This document shows positions 11,421 to 22,218 of a stretch of DNA of 64,000 nt, piece after piece. Source of the DNA: Sorangium cellulosum (lineage in GTDB: Bacteria > Myxococcota_A > Polyangia > Polyangiales > Polyangiaceae); assembly GCF_004135735.1 (NCBI RefSeq), contig NZ_CP012670.1, positions 7,394,501 through 7,458,500 on the forward strand, given 5' to 3'. The notes below the pieces were generated by a model, which did not search any database, was not told the DNA's origin, and was given only the letters and a program-made list of their open reading frames with translations. The first letter of the stretch is position 1. The number at the start of each line of letters is the position of its first letter. The position numbers and the translations under genes were made by a program.

Positions 11421-12959
11421 ATGTGGAAGCTGACGATCGAGGACGACGAGGGGAAACAGACGGGGCTCCCCCTCGCCCATGAGGAGTATGCGCTCGGGCG
11501 CGGAGAGTCGAACTCGATCCGGCTGACCGATCGCAACGTCTCGCGCCGTCACGCGACGCTGGCCAAGAACGGCCAGGGCTGGGCCATCCGGGATCTCGAC
11601 AGCTACAACGGCACGTACGTCAACGGCGTGCGCGTCCACGGCGAGCAGCACCTGCGCCACGGCGACCTGGTGCAGCTCGGCGACTACCGCATCGAGATCG
11701 TCGACGAGGCGCTCTCGTCCGCCGTGACGAGCCCGACGCCGCCGCCCGGCAGCCGCAGCACGGCGCACCTGCCGCTCCACACCCGGCCCAACCGGCTCGT
11801 GATGGTCGTGGGCCCGACCCCGGGCGCGGAGTTCCCGCTCGACGGCGAGCGCTTCACGATCGGGCGCTCCGAGGACGCGACGATCTCCATCAACCACAGC
11901 TCGGTGAGCCGCCTGCACGCGGAGCTCATCAGCCTCGGCAACGGCCGCTACGAGGTGGTCGACAAGCAGAGCGCCAACGGCGTGCGCATCAACGGCGTCG
12001 AGCTCAAGCGCGGCCTGCTCGAGGCGGGCGACGCGATCGAGCTCGGCGACGTGCGCCTGCGCTTCGTCGGCGCGGGCAAGATCTTCCGCGCCGGGCCCGA
12101 CGGCGCGCCCGGCCTCGGCGCCGCGCCCGGCGCGTACGGGGGCGCGGCGTCGTCGCAGCGGACGTCCTCCGGCGGGCTCGGCGGGGCGAGCAAGGTGATG
12201 GGCATCTTGCTGGCCGTGGTCGTGCTCGTCGCCATCGTCGTGCTCGTGGTCACGCGCGTCCGGTCGCGCGGGGCGGCGGCGCAGCCGGAGGCGGCGCCCG
12301 CGGCCACGGCGGCGTCCGGCGACGACGCGCGGCTGCTCGCGGCGGCGCACGAGCGCTTCCTGGCCGGGGACGTCGACGACGCGCACAGGAAGCTGCAGCA
12401 GATCGCCGAGACGGCCCCGCTGCGTGAGGCGCAGGAGTTCAAGGACATCGAGCGGGCGATCGAGGAGCGCTGGGCCGAGGGGATGTTCCAGCGGGTCGAG
12501 CGGGCGGAGACGGACGCCGAGAAGCTCGCGCTGCTCAACGAGATCGCCAAGACGACGAGCGTGCCGGCGAGGCTCCGCGAGAAGGTCGCCGAGATGCGGC
12601 GGGAGATCGACCCCGACGCGCCGGCCGAGCCGCCGCCCGCGCCGCACGACGGCCCGCCGTCGTTCGCGGCCGCGCAGCCGGCGCACCCCGCGCAGCCGGC
12701 GCCGGCGCCGGCGCCGCCGGCGACCTCGGCGACCGCGGCGGCCTCGGCGGCCAGGCCCGCGGAGACGGGCGCGGTGCCGGTGAGCGCTCCCCTGGACTCG
12801 AGCTCGTACCCGGCGCAGCGGAGGGTGCTCGAGCCGAAGGTCTGGGGCGGCAAGGCGTCGACCAGCGAGATCAGGCTGCTGCGCGCGATCTGCATCCACC
12901 AGGGCGATGCGGTCTGCCGCGACAGGGCCACCGCGCTCCTCGAGAAGCGCCAGCCCTGA
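11421..12959 (+). CDS. Tandem FHA-domain membrane protein
   Basis: A 512-aa protein that probably reads phosphothreonine signals from Ser/Thr kinases. FHA domain 1 spans about residues 1-95 (GRGESNSIRL, SRRHATL, NGTYVNGVRV). FHA domain 2 spans about 130-225 (IGRSEDATI, SVSRLHAEL, SANGVRINGVEL). One strong transmembrane helix (about residues 258-275, Val/Leu/Ile rich) follows. The C-terminal region has a TPR-like helical part and a Pro/Ala-rich linker. The start ATG 11421 begins the first FHA strand directly (MWKLTIEDD). The N-terminal FHA pair is presumably cytoplasmic and the C-terminal part periplasmic. Confidence 0.9.
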   Translation: MWKLTIEDDEGKQTGLPLAHEEYALGRGESNSIRLTDRNVSRRHATLAKNGQGWAIRDLDSYNGTYVNGVRVHGEQHLRHGDLVQLGDYRIEIVDEALSSAVTSPTPPPGSRSTAHLPLHTRPNRLVMVVGPTPGAEFPLDGERFTIGRSEDATISINHSSVSRLHAELISLGNGRYEVVDKQSANGVRINGVELKRGLLEAGDAIELGDVRLRFVGAGKIFRAGPDGAPGLGAAPGAYGGAASSQRTSSGGLGGASKVMGILLAVVVLVAIVVLVVTRVRSRGAAAQPEAAPAATAASGDDARLLAAAHERFLAGDVDDAHRKLQQIAETAPLREAQEFKDIERAIEERWAEGMFQRVERAETDAEKLALLNEIAKTTSVPARLREKVAEMRREIDPDAPAEPPPAPHDGPPSFAAAQPAHPAQPAPAPAPPATSATAAASAARPAETGAVPVSAPLDSSSYPAQRRVLEPKVWGGKASTSEIRLLRAICIHQGDAVCRDRATALLEKRQP

Positions 12960-12999
12960 CGGGCGCGCACGCCTGGGCGCCGCTATCCTCGCCGCGCGC

Positions 13000-14613
13000 A
13001 TGACCTCGATCTCTCCCGGCAACCCCCGCGAGCCGCTGACGCGCGGCGGCAGCGACCCCCGCGAGCCGGCGGCGCGCGGCGGCAGCGACCCCCGCGAGCC
13101 GCTGGCGCGCGGCGAAAGCGACGCGCCCCCCGGGGCGAGCGCGGCCGCCGCGGCCGGGGCGCCCTCGGGCTCGCCGCCGCGCAACGGGCTCACCTCGCCC
13201 GCGGCCGCGGCGTTGGCGACGCTCGTCCTGCTCGTGCTCCTGCCCTACGCGCACCCGGGCCTGTGGCGGCTCCAGCTCCTCACGCCGCTGCCCGAGGGCG
13301 AGGGGCTCGTCGTGGCGGCGCCGCCCGCGCCCGCGGCGTCCGTCGGCGAGACGGCGCTCGTCGCGGAGACCACCGAGCAGGCCGAGCTGCGCCTGCCCGA
13401 GGAGGTCGCGCTGCCCGAGGCCGCCGCGGAGCTGATGCCGGCCGCGGTCGCGCTCGAGGGCAAGCCGCCGCGCCCGATCGAGGACCCGAGCGGCCGCGCG
13501 ATGACGCCGTTCTTCCGCGCGCTCGCCGCGGTGGAGCGCGGGACGCCGGGGTCGATCGCGCGCATCACGTACTTCGGCGACTCCATCGTCGCGAGCGACT
13601 TCGTGACGGCGACGCTGCGGCGCAAGCTGCAGAAGCGGTTCGGCGACGCGGGCCACGGCTTCATGCTGATGGCCAACGCCTGGCCGGGGTATTTCCACAA
13701 CGACGTGGTGCGCTACGCCACGCGGGGCTGGCAAGTGAGCCGCGTGGTGGGCCCGTACGCCAAGGACGGGCTCTACGGGCTCGGCGGCGTGTCGTTCCGC
13801 TCGGAGTACACGGGCGTGCTCTCGCGCTTCGCGACCGCGAAGACGGGGAGCTTCGGCCGCGCGGTCTCGCGCTTCTCGGTCGACTACCTGAGGCACCCCG
13901 AGGGCGGCCGGATGGAGATCAAGATCGACGGGGAGACCCGGGAGATGATCGACACGCGGGCCGACCAGGCGAGCGCGGTGATCGCGACGTACGAGGTGCC
14001 GGACGGTCCGCACGAGCTCGAGGTGCGGGCGCACGGCCCGGGGGTGCGGGCGTTCGGGGTGTGGATGGAGCGGGACACGCCGGGGGTCGTGCTCGACGCG
14101 ATCGGCATCCAGGGCTGCCGCATCCGCTTCCTCGACAAGAGCGATGACGCCCATTTCGCCGAGCAGCTACGCGCCCGGAGCCCGTCGCTGACGGTGTTCC
14201 AGTACGGCATGAACGAGAGCGAGGACGGCGAGCTGTTCCCGCTGGATCAGGTCGAGTCGACGATGAAGGCGGTGCTCGATCAGGTGAGAGCGGCGCTGCC
14301 GGAGTCGTCGTGCCTGCTGGTCGGCCCGATGGACCGCGCGGACAAGAAGGGCGAGGGGTACCGGAGCCGCCCTGTGATCCCGAAGCTCTCGGCGATCCAG
14401 CGCCGGGTGGCCGGGCAGGTGGGCTGCGGGTATTTCGATACGTTCGGCGCGATGGGCGGGTCCGGGTCGATGGGGATCTGGGCGAGGCGGGGGCTCGGCG
14501 GGGCGGATCTGGCGCACCCCTCGGGGGCGGGGGCCGAGGTCATCGGGCGGTGGCTCTACCTGGCGCTGATGGAGGCGTACGAGGGGTGGAAGGCGGAAGC
14601 GGGGCGGCCCTGA
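13000..14613 (+). CDS. SGNH/GDSL-type hydrolase with N-terminal membrane anchor
   Basis: A 537-aa protein. The N-terminal 40 residues are a GGSDPREP-type low-complexity repeat, followed by one hydrophobic helix (about residues 67-82) and a Pro/Ala linker. The catalytic-like domain starts with YFGDSIVASDF (block I GDS serine near residue 190), has an asparagine in YGMNESEDGE, and ends with GGADLAHPSG, which supplies the Asp-x-x-His pair. The architecture resembles secreted peptidoglycan or polysaccharide O-acetyl esterase/transferase-like enzymes. It starts 40 bp after the FHA gene and is probably co-transcribed with it. A 20-bp perfect hairpin follows. Confidence 0.8.
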   Translation: MTSISPGNPREPLTRGGSDPREPAARGGSDPREPLARGESDAPPGASAAAAAGAPSGSPPRNGLTSPAAAALATLVLLVLLPYAHPGLWRLQLLTPLPEGEGLVVAAPPAPAASVGETALVAETTEQAELRLPEEVALPEAAAELMPAAVALEGKPPRPIEDPSGRAMTPFFRALAAVERGTPGSIARITYFGDSIVASDFVTATLRRKLQKRFGDAGHGFMLMANAWPGYFHNDVVRYATRGWQVSRVVGPYAKDGLYGLGGVSFRSEYTGVLSRFATAKTGSFGRAVSRFSVDYLRHPEGGRMEIKIDGETREMIDTRADQASAVIATYEVPDGPHELEVRAHGPGVRAFGVWMERDTPGVVLDAIGIQGCRIRFLDKSDDAHFAEQLRARSPSLTVFQYGMNESEDGELFPLDQVESTMKAVLDQVRAALPESSCLLVGPMDRADKKGEGYRSRPVIPKLSAIQRRVAGQVGCGYFDTFGAMGGSGSMGIWARRGLGGADLAHPSGAGAEVIGRWLYLALMEAYEGWKAEAGRP

Positions 14614-14634
14614 GGGGATCGCCGGGGAGGATTG

Positions 14635-14686
14635 CCCCCCCAGCGGTCACCAACGTTCACGTTCATGTTGGTGACCGCTGGGGGGG
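14635..14686 (+). terminator. 20-bp perfect inverted repeat after SGNH gene
   Basis: Left arm 14635-14654 and right arm 14667-14686 pair perfectly over 20 bp (seven C:G pairs plus AGCGGTCACCAAC) with a 12-nt loop. It lies 21 bp after the stop codon. No T-run follows on the plus strand, so it is either a U-less terminator, common in GC-rich genomes, or an mRNA 3'-end stabiliser. Confidence 0.65.
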
Positions 14687-14787
14687 CTTCGGGCCCTGAG
14701 CGCGACCAAACGAGCTTGGTTAACACCGAGGCGGGAGACGGGAGCCCGCGCCGCCCAAGGTCGTTTCTGGTTTCATGGGAGAAGGCG

Positions 14788-14852
14788 CCACCGAGGCCCA
14801 GAGGACACAGCGGTTCTTTGCTCTCTCCTCTGCGTCCTCTGGGCCCCGGTGG
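14788..14852. repeat. Imperfect inverted repeat, 23-bp arms
   Basis: Arms 14788-14810 and 14830-14852 match at 21 of 23 positions (core GGCCCAGAGGAC) around a 19-nt loop. It lies in the gene-free stretch 14614-14902 beside the scar at 15.2 kb. It could be a REP/MITE-like element or a bidirectional terminator. Confidence 0.6.
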
Positions 14853-14902
14853 TTCGAATTCTTCCCCCCACGAAGCCAGGGACGAGCTTGGGCGACAACG
14901 TA

Positions 14903-15217
14903 CTAGCCCGGCGGGGCGCCGCGGCCGCGGATCAGGGGGAGGTACACCTCGTCGACGATCTCGACGAGCACGCCGTCGGGCACGTGCGGCACGCCGCGCG
15001 TGATGAACTCGTTGCGCAGCAGGACGACGGCCACCGTCGCGACGCGCGGGTGCAGGGCCTCGGGCGTCGCCTCGCCGCGCGCGACCGCGCGGCCGAGGAT
15101 CGTGAGCCACACAGCGCTGCCGCCGTCGCTCGACGCGTCCTGCAGCTCCTTCAGCAGCTCGGGCTCGCCGCCGAGCCCTGCCAGCAGGCCGCGGAACATG
15201 CGGGTCATCCGCGCCGA
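14903..15217 (-). pseudogene. TetR-family regulator, C-terminal fragment
   Basis: About 100 residues resembling the C-terminal ligand/dimer domain of TetR-type regulators (RMFRGLLAGLG, then LLRNEFITRG and DEVYLPLIRG near the end). The N-terminal DNA-binding helix-turn-helix is absent: upstream on this strand the reading frame turns into sequence antisense to the glycosidase-like gene. Both partial genes meet within about 20 bp of 15200. The remnant is not expected to regulate anything. Confidence 0.65.
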
Positions 15218-16214
15218 CCTGCGCTGCTCTGCGGTCCGCGTCACCGGCGGCGACGTGGACCGGCTGAAGATCGCCGCCACCCACGCCGCCGCGGCGGGCC
15301 TGGAGACCTGGATCTGCCCGTTCACCGCCGACCTGACCGGCGATGCGCTGCTCGCGCTCCTCGCCGAGTGCGCCGACCACGGCGAACGGCTCCGCCGCGA
15401 GGGGTCCGAGGTCGTGCTCGTCACCGGCTCGGAGCTCAGCCTGATGAACAAGGGCTTCGTGCCCGGCGAGACGTTCCTCGACCGGAGCAAGGTGCTCGCC
15501 GAGCGGGGGCCTCGGCTCCAGGAGCTGCTCGCCGCGCTCCCGGCCCGCATGAACGAGCTCCTCGCCCGGGCCGTCGCGGTGGTCCGCGGGCGGTTCGGCG
15601 GCAAGATCAGCTACGCTTCGCTCCCGTTCGAGGGCGTCGACTGGACGCCGTTCGACTACATCAGCACCGACGCCGGCTACCGGTACGCGCCGATCGCCGA
15701 GCGGTTCCCGGAGCTCATTCGCGCCTTCGTCAACCAGGGCAAAGCCCAGGGCAAGCCCGTCGTGATCACCGAGTTCGGCTGCGCGACCTACAAGGGCGCG
15801 GCCGACGCCGGCCCGCGCGGCAGCGAGATCATCGTGTGGGACGAGGCGACCGCGACGCCGCTCGAGCTGAACGGCGAGTACCTCCGCGACGAGGCCGGGC
15901 AAGCGACCTGTCTGCGCGAGCTGCTCGAGATCTTCGAGGCCGAGGGGGTCGACACCGCGTTCGTGCACGCCTTCGCCGGCTACGTCCTGCCGCACCGCCC
16001 GGACGCGCCGCGCAAGGACCTCGACCTGGCCAGCTCCGGCGTCGTGAAGGTGCTCGAGGACGGCACCTGGGAGCCCAAGGAGGCGTTCTCGATGCTCGCC
16101 GACCACTACGGCCGGAGGACCTCGACCGGCGCCGGCCCCTCGACGACCGGCGCTGCCAGCGCGACCGCAAGGCCGGAAATCAGCTCGAGTCCGGCGCCTC
16201 GTCGAGGCGATTGA
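15198..16214 (+). pseudogene. TIM-barrel glycosidase-like protein (annotated in relatives as abortive infection protein), 5'-truncated
   Basis: The readable part (MRVIRADLRC, VRVTGGDVDRL, GLETWICPFTADLT, VTGSELSLMNKGF, ITEFGCATYKGA) matches a TIM-barrel glycosyl-hydrolase-like family common in actinobacteria and often labelled abortive infection protein. From memory, relatives have about 60 further N-terminal residues ahead of the MR-x-IR-x-DL segment. Here the frame upstream is antisense to a TetR fragment, so the first barrel strand is lost. An ATG at 15198 exists by chance and a shortened protein of ~338 aa could be made, but the fold would be incomplete. It is probably a decaying gene. 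Confidence 0.6.
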
Positions 16215-16256
16215 CGTCGATCGCCGCCCCTCCGGGCTCCACGGCGAAGAGGCGAG

Positions 16257-17438
16257 TCAGAAGCCTTCTTGCCGGAGGCGCTCGATCACGGCGCGGTAGA
16301 AGTCCAGGTAGCGCCAGGTGTTCCCCTCCCCCGGGCTCTGCCCGAAGAGCTGGCCGATCTCGTCGAAGTGGTCGGCCGGCACGCAGCCCCAGAAGCGCCC
16401 CCACCGGGCGTCCCGCGCGCGCACGAGGCCGTCGTTCGGGAACGACTCGCCGAAGCCGCCGTCGAGGATGGCCTCTGTCAGCGAGAGCAGCGGGTGCACC
16501 GGATCGAGGTCGGCGTCGAACCGCGCGACGAAGGGGGCGGGCTCGGGCGTCATGCAGTCGCTGCCCCCTCTCGCGCGGCCGGACCGGCCGCTGAAGGAGG
16601 CATAGAAGACCCCGGGCGCGTCGGTGTACTTCGCGTTGAACTCCTCGGTCCCCGGCGAGGAGAGCTGCTCGAGCGCCGCCATGACGCTCGTCTCGTTGCC
16701 TATCTGATCGTAGAGCGGCGCCCCGATGGCGTTGAGGAGGTCGTCGAGGACCTCCTGCAAGCGCTCGTGCGCGACGAGCTCGAGGGCCACGTCGGCGATC
16801 ATCGAGCCCTTGTGGGGCGTCGCGAAGGTCACGACCGAGGCGACGAGATCGGGCCGCTCGTGCGCGACCACGCGGGCGTCGAGGCCCCCTTGCGAGTGGG
16901 CGATGATGTTCACCTTCTCGTGGCCGGTCTCCGCGAGGATCTCCTCGATCCGCGCGATGAGCTGGGCGCCGCGGTAGGCCGAGCTGTTGAAGGGGTCGAC
17001 GGCGGGGGTGTAGACCGCCTCGCCGCCCTCCGCGAGCGTGTGCTTGAGGTTGTAGAAATAGGTGTTGAACCCCGCGCCCGCGAAGTCCTCGTACCCGAAG
17101 AAGCCGTGGGCGAGCACGATGGGATAAGGGGGGCCGAGCCTGGCAGTGGAGGGCCAGCCGCCGCTGCTGCCACCGCCGGCGCCGCTGCCCGGGACACCCG
17201 GCGAGCCCGTCCCTGAGCCCGAGGCGGGGCCGCCGCCGACTCCCGTGATCACCTCCCCCGTGTCCCATGGCGCCAGCGGCCCTTCCGCGGCGCCGCAGCC
17301 CGCGAGGAGAGCACTGGAGATCATCGCACACCCCCCGAGATGAACGGACACCCGTCGTCCTGGACGAGAGTCCTTGTGAGACTTCCACCTACGCGAACCA
17401 CCCACCCGCGTCGACGAAGCAAGATCCAGCACCACCAC
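16257..17438 (-). CDS. Secreted lipase/esterase (triacylglycerol lipase-like lipoprotein)
   Basis: An alpha/beta-hydrolase of up to 393 aa. A lipobox-like segment (SSALLAGC) lies near residues 42-49, then a Gly/Ser-rich linker. The oxyanion strand is PIVLAHGFFGYEDF and the nucleophile elbow is AHSQGGLD. PNDGLVRARD and CVPADHFDEIGQL supply the likely acid and histidine. This resembles Burkholderia/Pseudomonas-type lipases, which act on triglycerides outside the cell. Three successive GTG codons (17438, 17435, 17432) can start translation; the third has the best spacing from GGGAG. A still later GTG (SVHLGGC) would leave a very short signal peptide. Confidence 0.85.
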   Translation of the reverse strand: MVVLDLASSTRVGGSRRWKSHKDSRPGRRVSVHLGGCAMISSALLAGCGAAEGPLAPWDTGEVITGVGGGPASGSGTGSPGVPGSGAGGGSSGGWPSTARLGPPYPIVLAHGFFGYEDFAGAGFNTYFYNLKHTLAEGGEAVYTPAVDPFNSSAYRGAQLIARIEEILAETGHEKVNIIAHSQGGLDARVVAHERPDLVASVVTFATPHKGSMIADVALELVAHERLQEVLDDLLNAIGAPLYDQIGNETSVMAALEQLSSPGTEEFNAKYTDAPGVFYASFSGRSGRARGGSDCMTPEPAPFVARFDADLDPVHPLLSLTEAILDGGFGESFPNDGLVRARDARWGRFWGCVPADHFDEIGQLFGQSPGEGNTWRYLDFYRAVIERLRQEGF

Positions 17439-17651
17439 CTCCCGCCGGAATCAGCGCAGAGTCCGCTGATGGAGACCTGGTGTCAAGCAGTGTCAGAAAC
17501 TTGAACCCTGGGTGCCTGTTGGCGCGTTGCGTCGCAAGAGGCGGTGTGGATGACAGGGGTGGTGAGGGTGGTGATGACGATTGCAATGCATTGCGTCGTG
17601 ATGCCCGGATGCGGTGTCGGCGCATCGCGTCGTGCGGGAGGGCGTGGTGGG

Positions 17652-17735
17652 GACGGTGGGGCGGTGACGGTGGGGCGGTGACGGTGGGGCGGTGACGGTG
17701 GGGCGGAGACGGTGGGGTGGAGACGGTGGGGTGGG
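17652..17735. repeat. 14-bp tandem repeat array (six units)
   Basis: Six head-to-tail units of GACGGTGGGGCGGT or one-base variants fill 17652-17735. They lie in the 486-bp gene-free gap between the lipase and a lipoprotein gene. Further G-rich near-repeats (GGCCGGGACGGTGCGG type) continue to about 17865. No coding function is apparent. Confidence 0.85.
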
Positions 17736-17924
17736 CGGCGAGGAAGGCGTGGTGAGGAGGGGATGGCGGGCGGTGTGGCGGGGACGGCGTGGTGGGGGCG
17801 GGCGTGGTCGGGGGCGGCGTGGCCGGGACGGTGCGGGTGCGGGCGGCGTGGCCGGGACGGTGCGGGGGGGATGCGATCTTTTTCTGTGCGGAGCAGCGCG
17901 CCGGCTCCGGTAGGTTCGTGGGCC

Positions 17925-18716
17925 ATGCGATCGGTCCAGAGCTCTTTTGCGCTTGTTCTGATGACATCGGTGCTCGCTTGCGGCGGCGCCTCGCCGCCTG
18001 CGGCCTCTCCGGATCCGGGGGAGTCGGACGCCGCGGCCGCGGCGCCCGGCGGGGCGGCTGGGGAGCGGTCGGAGGAATCGAAGGAGGGTGCCGGGAAGAC
18101 GGAGGAGGACGCGGCCGCCGACGCGTCGAGGCAGATCCCGACGACGTGCGAGCAGAGCGACGACATGTGCTTGCCCCCCGCGGCGTTCGTGAAGCGGCTC
18201 TGCAGCGGGTTCCACCCGGACGTGGCGCTCAGCCTCTTCGCCAAGGGGACGCCGTTCACGCGCGGGTACCTCACGCGCGATACCGAGGCGTGGAACGCCT
18301 CGGGCGGGTCGTCCTCGAACGACAAGCTGCTCTTCGACGAGGAGGTGCTGATCCTCTCCCGCCGGAAGGCCGACACGGGCGGCATGGTCGTGAGCGGCGC
18401 CGGCGGCGGATACGACGTGCTCCGGTGGGACGGGACGTGCGCGTCACTGATGACCGAGGAGGTCCGGCTGCACGTGCCGCCGAAGCCGAAGTTCGCGAAG
18501 GTCCCGTGGAAGAGCCTCGACCAGAAGACGCGCGAGGCGTTTCAGGCCGACGAGAAGGTCGGGAAGATCGTCGCGGAGCGGCGGCGAGAGTGCAAGGGCG
18601 CGACCATGGGGGCGGTCAGCTTGAAGTGCGAGAAGGTCGACAAGCAGATGGGCGCGGTGCTGATCGAGTACGTGCGCAACGGGGGGGCGCTGCCGACGCC
18701 GGGGCCGCTGCCGTGA
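17925..18716 (+). CDS. Hypothetical lipoprotein
   Basis: A 263-aa protein with a clear lipoprotein signal (MRSVQSSFALVLMTSVLACGG; lipobox VLAC, Cys 19). A low-complexity Glu/Ala/Ser linker of about 50 residues follows, then a globular domain with paired cysteines (TTCEQSDDMCLPP, LCSGFHP). I do not recognise the domain; similar secreted proteins are frequent in myxobacteria. The start ATG 17925 is set by the signal peptide. The following 300 bp (18717-19023) are extremely GC-rich and hold no convincing gene. Confidence 0.75.
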   Translation: MRSVQSSFALVLMTSVLACGGASPPAASPDPGESDAAAAAPGGAAGERSEESKEGAGKTEEDAAADASRQIPTTCEQSDDMCLPPAAFVKRLCSGFHPDVALSLFAKGTPFTRGYLTRDTEAWNASGGSSSNDKLLFDEEVLILSRRKADTGGMVVSGAGGGYDVLRWDGTCASLMTEEVRLHVPPKPKFAKVPWKSLDQKTREAFQADEKVGKIVAERRRECKGATMGAVSLKCEKVDKQMGAVLIEYVRNGGALPTPGPLP

Positions 18717-19023
18717 GGCGGGGGGCGCGGCGGTGAGCGCGTGAGGCGGGGGCCGCCGCCGCGAGGCGGAGGCCGCCGCCGTGGGTGTGAGCGACCGGCG
18801 GGGGCGCTGACGGCGGCGGGGCAGGCCGGAGCCGGAGGCCCGGAGGCCCGGAGGCCAAGGCCGCTACCGCGGGGGATCAGGGGCAGCCGGGGAAGCGCTG
18901 ATGGCGCCAGGCCGGGGACCGGGACCGTCCGGGACCGGGGTTCACCCCGGAACCGAGGCCGTCAGATGTGAGGCGGGCGGGGCGAACGGGCAGGAGGACG
19001 CAGCCGTCGGAGCTTCGGAGCTG

Positions 19024-19314
19024 CTACTCCTGCTTGTCCTTGGGGGCCACGTAGTCGGGCGGGGGCTGCGCGGCCTCGGTTCCGCCGCTGAAGAAGTACT
19101 TGTCGAGCTCGGTCATCCAGATCCGCTGGCCGGCTTCCGAGATGAGGTCGAGACGGTACTCGTTGATGAGCATCTTCGAGTGCTCGAGCCACATCCGCCA
19201 CGCGTCCTTCGAGACGTTCTCGAAGATACGCTTGCCCACCTCGCCCTTCAGCGGCGGCTTCTCCAGACCCTCCGCCTCGCGGCCGAGCTTCACGCAGTGG
19301 ACCATCCTCGCCAT
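19024..19314 (-). CDS. yggX: Probable Fe(2+)-trafficking protein YggX
   Basis: A 96-aa small protein of the YggX family, which protects Fe-S clusters from oxidative damage and is linked to iron trafficking. Family features are MVHCVKLGREAEGL at the N-terminus (with the conserved cysteine), KRIFENVSKDAWRMWLEHSKMLINE, and the C-terminal EMDKYFF-like segment (here ELDKYFFSGG). The length fits the family (~90 aa). ATG 19314 follows GGAGA nine bases upstream; upstream in-frame sequence is low-complexity and is excluded. It stands alone, with ssrA on the other side. Confidence 0.95.
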   Translation of the reverse strand: MARMVHCVKLGREAEGLEKPPLKGEVGKRIFENVSKDAWRMWLEHSKMLINEYRLDLISEAGQRIWMTELDKYFFSGGTEAAQPPPDYVAPKDKQE

Positions 19315-19450
19315 GATTTGCCCGTCTCCTTTTCCTTTTCGCGGGTCTCTTAGCCGAGCCAGGGGGAGCCGTCGAGGGCGGCGGACGAGCAGACGAGGCC
19401 TGCGGCTGGCGGCGGCGGGGACGGCGGGAAACGAGGCGCGGGGGCCGGGG

Positions 19451-19590
19451 GGTGCGGCGGGCGGAGGCTGAGGGGTGCGGCGGGCGGAGGCTGAGGGGTG
19501 CGGCGGGCGGAGGCTGGCTGAGGGCGCGGGGGCGGAGCCTGGCTGAGGGCGCGGGGGCGGAGGCTGGCTGAGGGCGCGGGGGCGGAGCCT
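19451..19590. repeat. GC-rich tandem repeats upstream of yggX
   Basis: About three units built on GGTGCGGCGGGCGGAGGCTG are followed by about three units of GCTGAGGGCGCGGGGGCGGA. The array lies in the ~600-bp gene-free stretch between yggX and ssrA. The long open frames here come from base composition and I do not count them as genes. Confidence 0.75.
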
Positions 19591-19870
19591 GGGGGCGAGC
19601 GACGGATGGGGCGAGGAGCGGGAGCCGGCCGGCGCGGGGAGCGACAGGTGCCTGCACGGATGCAGGAGCATGCAGAGCTCGGTCGCCAGGGAGAGGCAAG
19701 CCCGGCCGGGGTGCGGTGGCCGAACCAGGCGGGGTGACCGAGCAACTCGGGTAGCCGGCCAGCCCGGAGTGACCGGACAGCCGCCGCAGCCGAGCAAGCC
19801 GGGCAGGCCGAGCCAAGTCAGGAGGGCCGGGCAAGCCAGGAAGCCGGAGAGGCGATCTGACGCGGAGGGG

Positions 19871-19899
19871 TTGACGGCGGCGCGGTTCCTAGCAATATT
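19871..19899 (+). promoter_or_regulatory. Probable sigma-70 promoter of ssrA
   Basis: TTGACG (19871-19876) and AATATT (19894-19899) are separated by 17 bp and sit 23 bp before the mature 5' end of tmRNA. The spacing is ideal; the -10 box is an imperfect match. Confidence 0.6.
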
Positions 19900-19922
19900 C
19901 GGTCCGTCTGAACGAACCACGA

Positions 19923-21471
<1,549 letters not shown>

Positions 21472-21507
21472 GCGTCGGTGTCTCCTTCAGGGCGCGGCCG
21501 GCCCGGT

Positions 21508-22218
21508 CTACTTCTGCTTCGCCTCCCACGCGCGCAGGGCTCGGGCGAGGGCTGCCACCTTCTCGGGGGGCAATGGCGGCTTCGTGGCGTTCTGCGTGTG
21601 AAAGCGGCTGATCTGGGACCGCTCGACACCGGAGAGCTTCGCTAGCTGGGCTTGGGTAAGGCCCCGCTCGAAACAGCGGGCCATGAGCTCGCGGACGTCG
21701 CTCTCGTTGCTCTCGTTGCTCTCGCGAGCGGGGGAGCGCGCGGGCGGAGCCGCGGGCGCGGGGTCTTCCGCAGGCTGGCGCAGCGTCGAGATCAAGCCCT
21801 TGATGACCGACGACCGCGACACCTTATCCGCGAGGCCGGGTGGCGCGATAGCGCGCTGGCGCTCGACCTCGGCATCCACGGTCTCGACCTCTCCCGGGGT
21901 GAGCCGGACGTGGACCATGACACCGGCGACGGTGCTGCGGTCTTCCTTCGGGGGGCGGCCCATGCGTGCCATGCTCTTGATCCTTTCCTTCACGGCTTCG
22001 TCGACTTCTCGACGCTCTTCTCCGGAGACGATGCGAACGATCGCGCAGAACCGCGGCCAGGGCTGCGCGAGCGCCCACGCGCGGAAGGCGCCGGGCGGGT
22101 CCGCGTGCTTCAGGATCTTCTGGCAGAGCTCACGGGTTGCCGGCTCGGGGTTCGGCTCGGCCAGGGCGTGCCGAACCGCTGCGCTACCCCATATCTTGCA
22201 CGCGATGGAGAAACTCAC
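21508..22218 (-). CDS. XRE-type helix-turn-helix regulator with N-terminal extension
   Basis: A protein of 236 aa. The C-terminal ~55 residues form a Cro/CI-type helix-turn-helix (RGLTQAQLAKLSGVERSQISRF). The centre has an MGRPPKED-type basic start followed by a ribbon-helix-helix-like stretch (VHVRLTPGEVETVDAEVER), and the N-terminal 80 residues are unfamiliar. The GTG start at 22218 overlaps the resolvase stop in a GTGA, which supports the long form. An internal ATG at 21972 could give a shorter regulator. It probably controls island genes or integrase expression. Confidence 0.7.
   Translation of the reverse strand: MSFSIACKIWGSAAVRHALAEPNPEPATRELCQKILKHADPPGAFRAWALAQPWPRFCAIVRIVSGEERREVDEAVKERIKSMARMGRPPKEDRSTVAGVMVHVRLTPGEVETVDAEVERQRAIAPPGLADKVSRSSVIKGLISTLRQPAEDPAPAAPPARSPARESNESNESDVRELMARCFERGLTQAQLAKLSGVERSQISRFHTQNATKPPLPPEKVAALARALRAWEAKQK

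Noticed and set aside
17712..17924. Plus-strand frame extending the lipoprotein gene upstream to 17712
   Set aside because: The extension is translated 14-bp tandem repeat; the lipoprotein signal fixes the start at 17925.
19315..19920. Minus-strand extension of yggX to ~298 codons
   Set aside because: The upstream part is repetitive Pro/Arg/Ala sequence; the conserved protein starts at 19314 with a good ribosome site.
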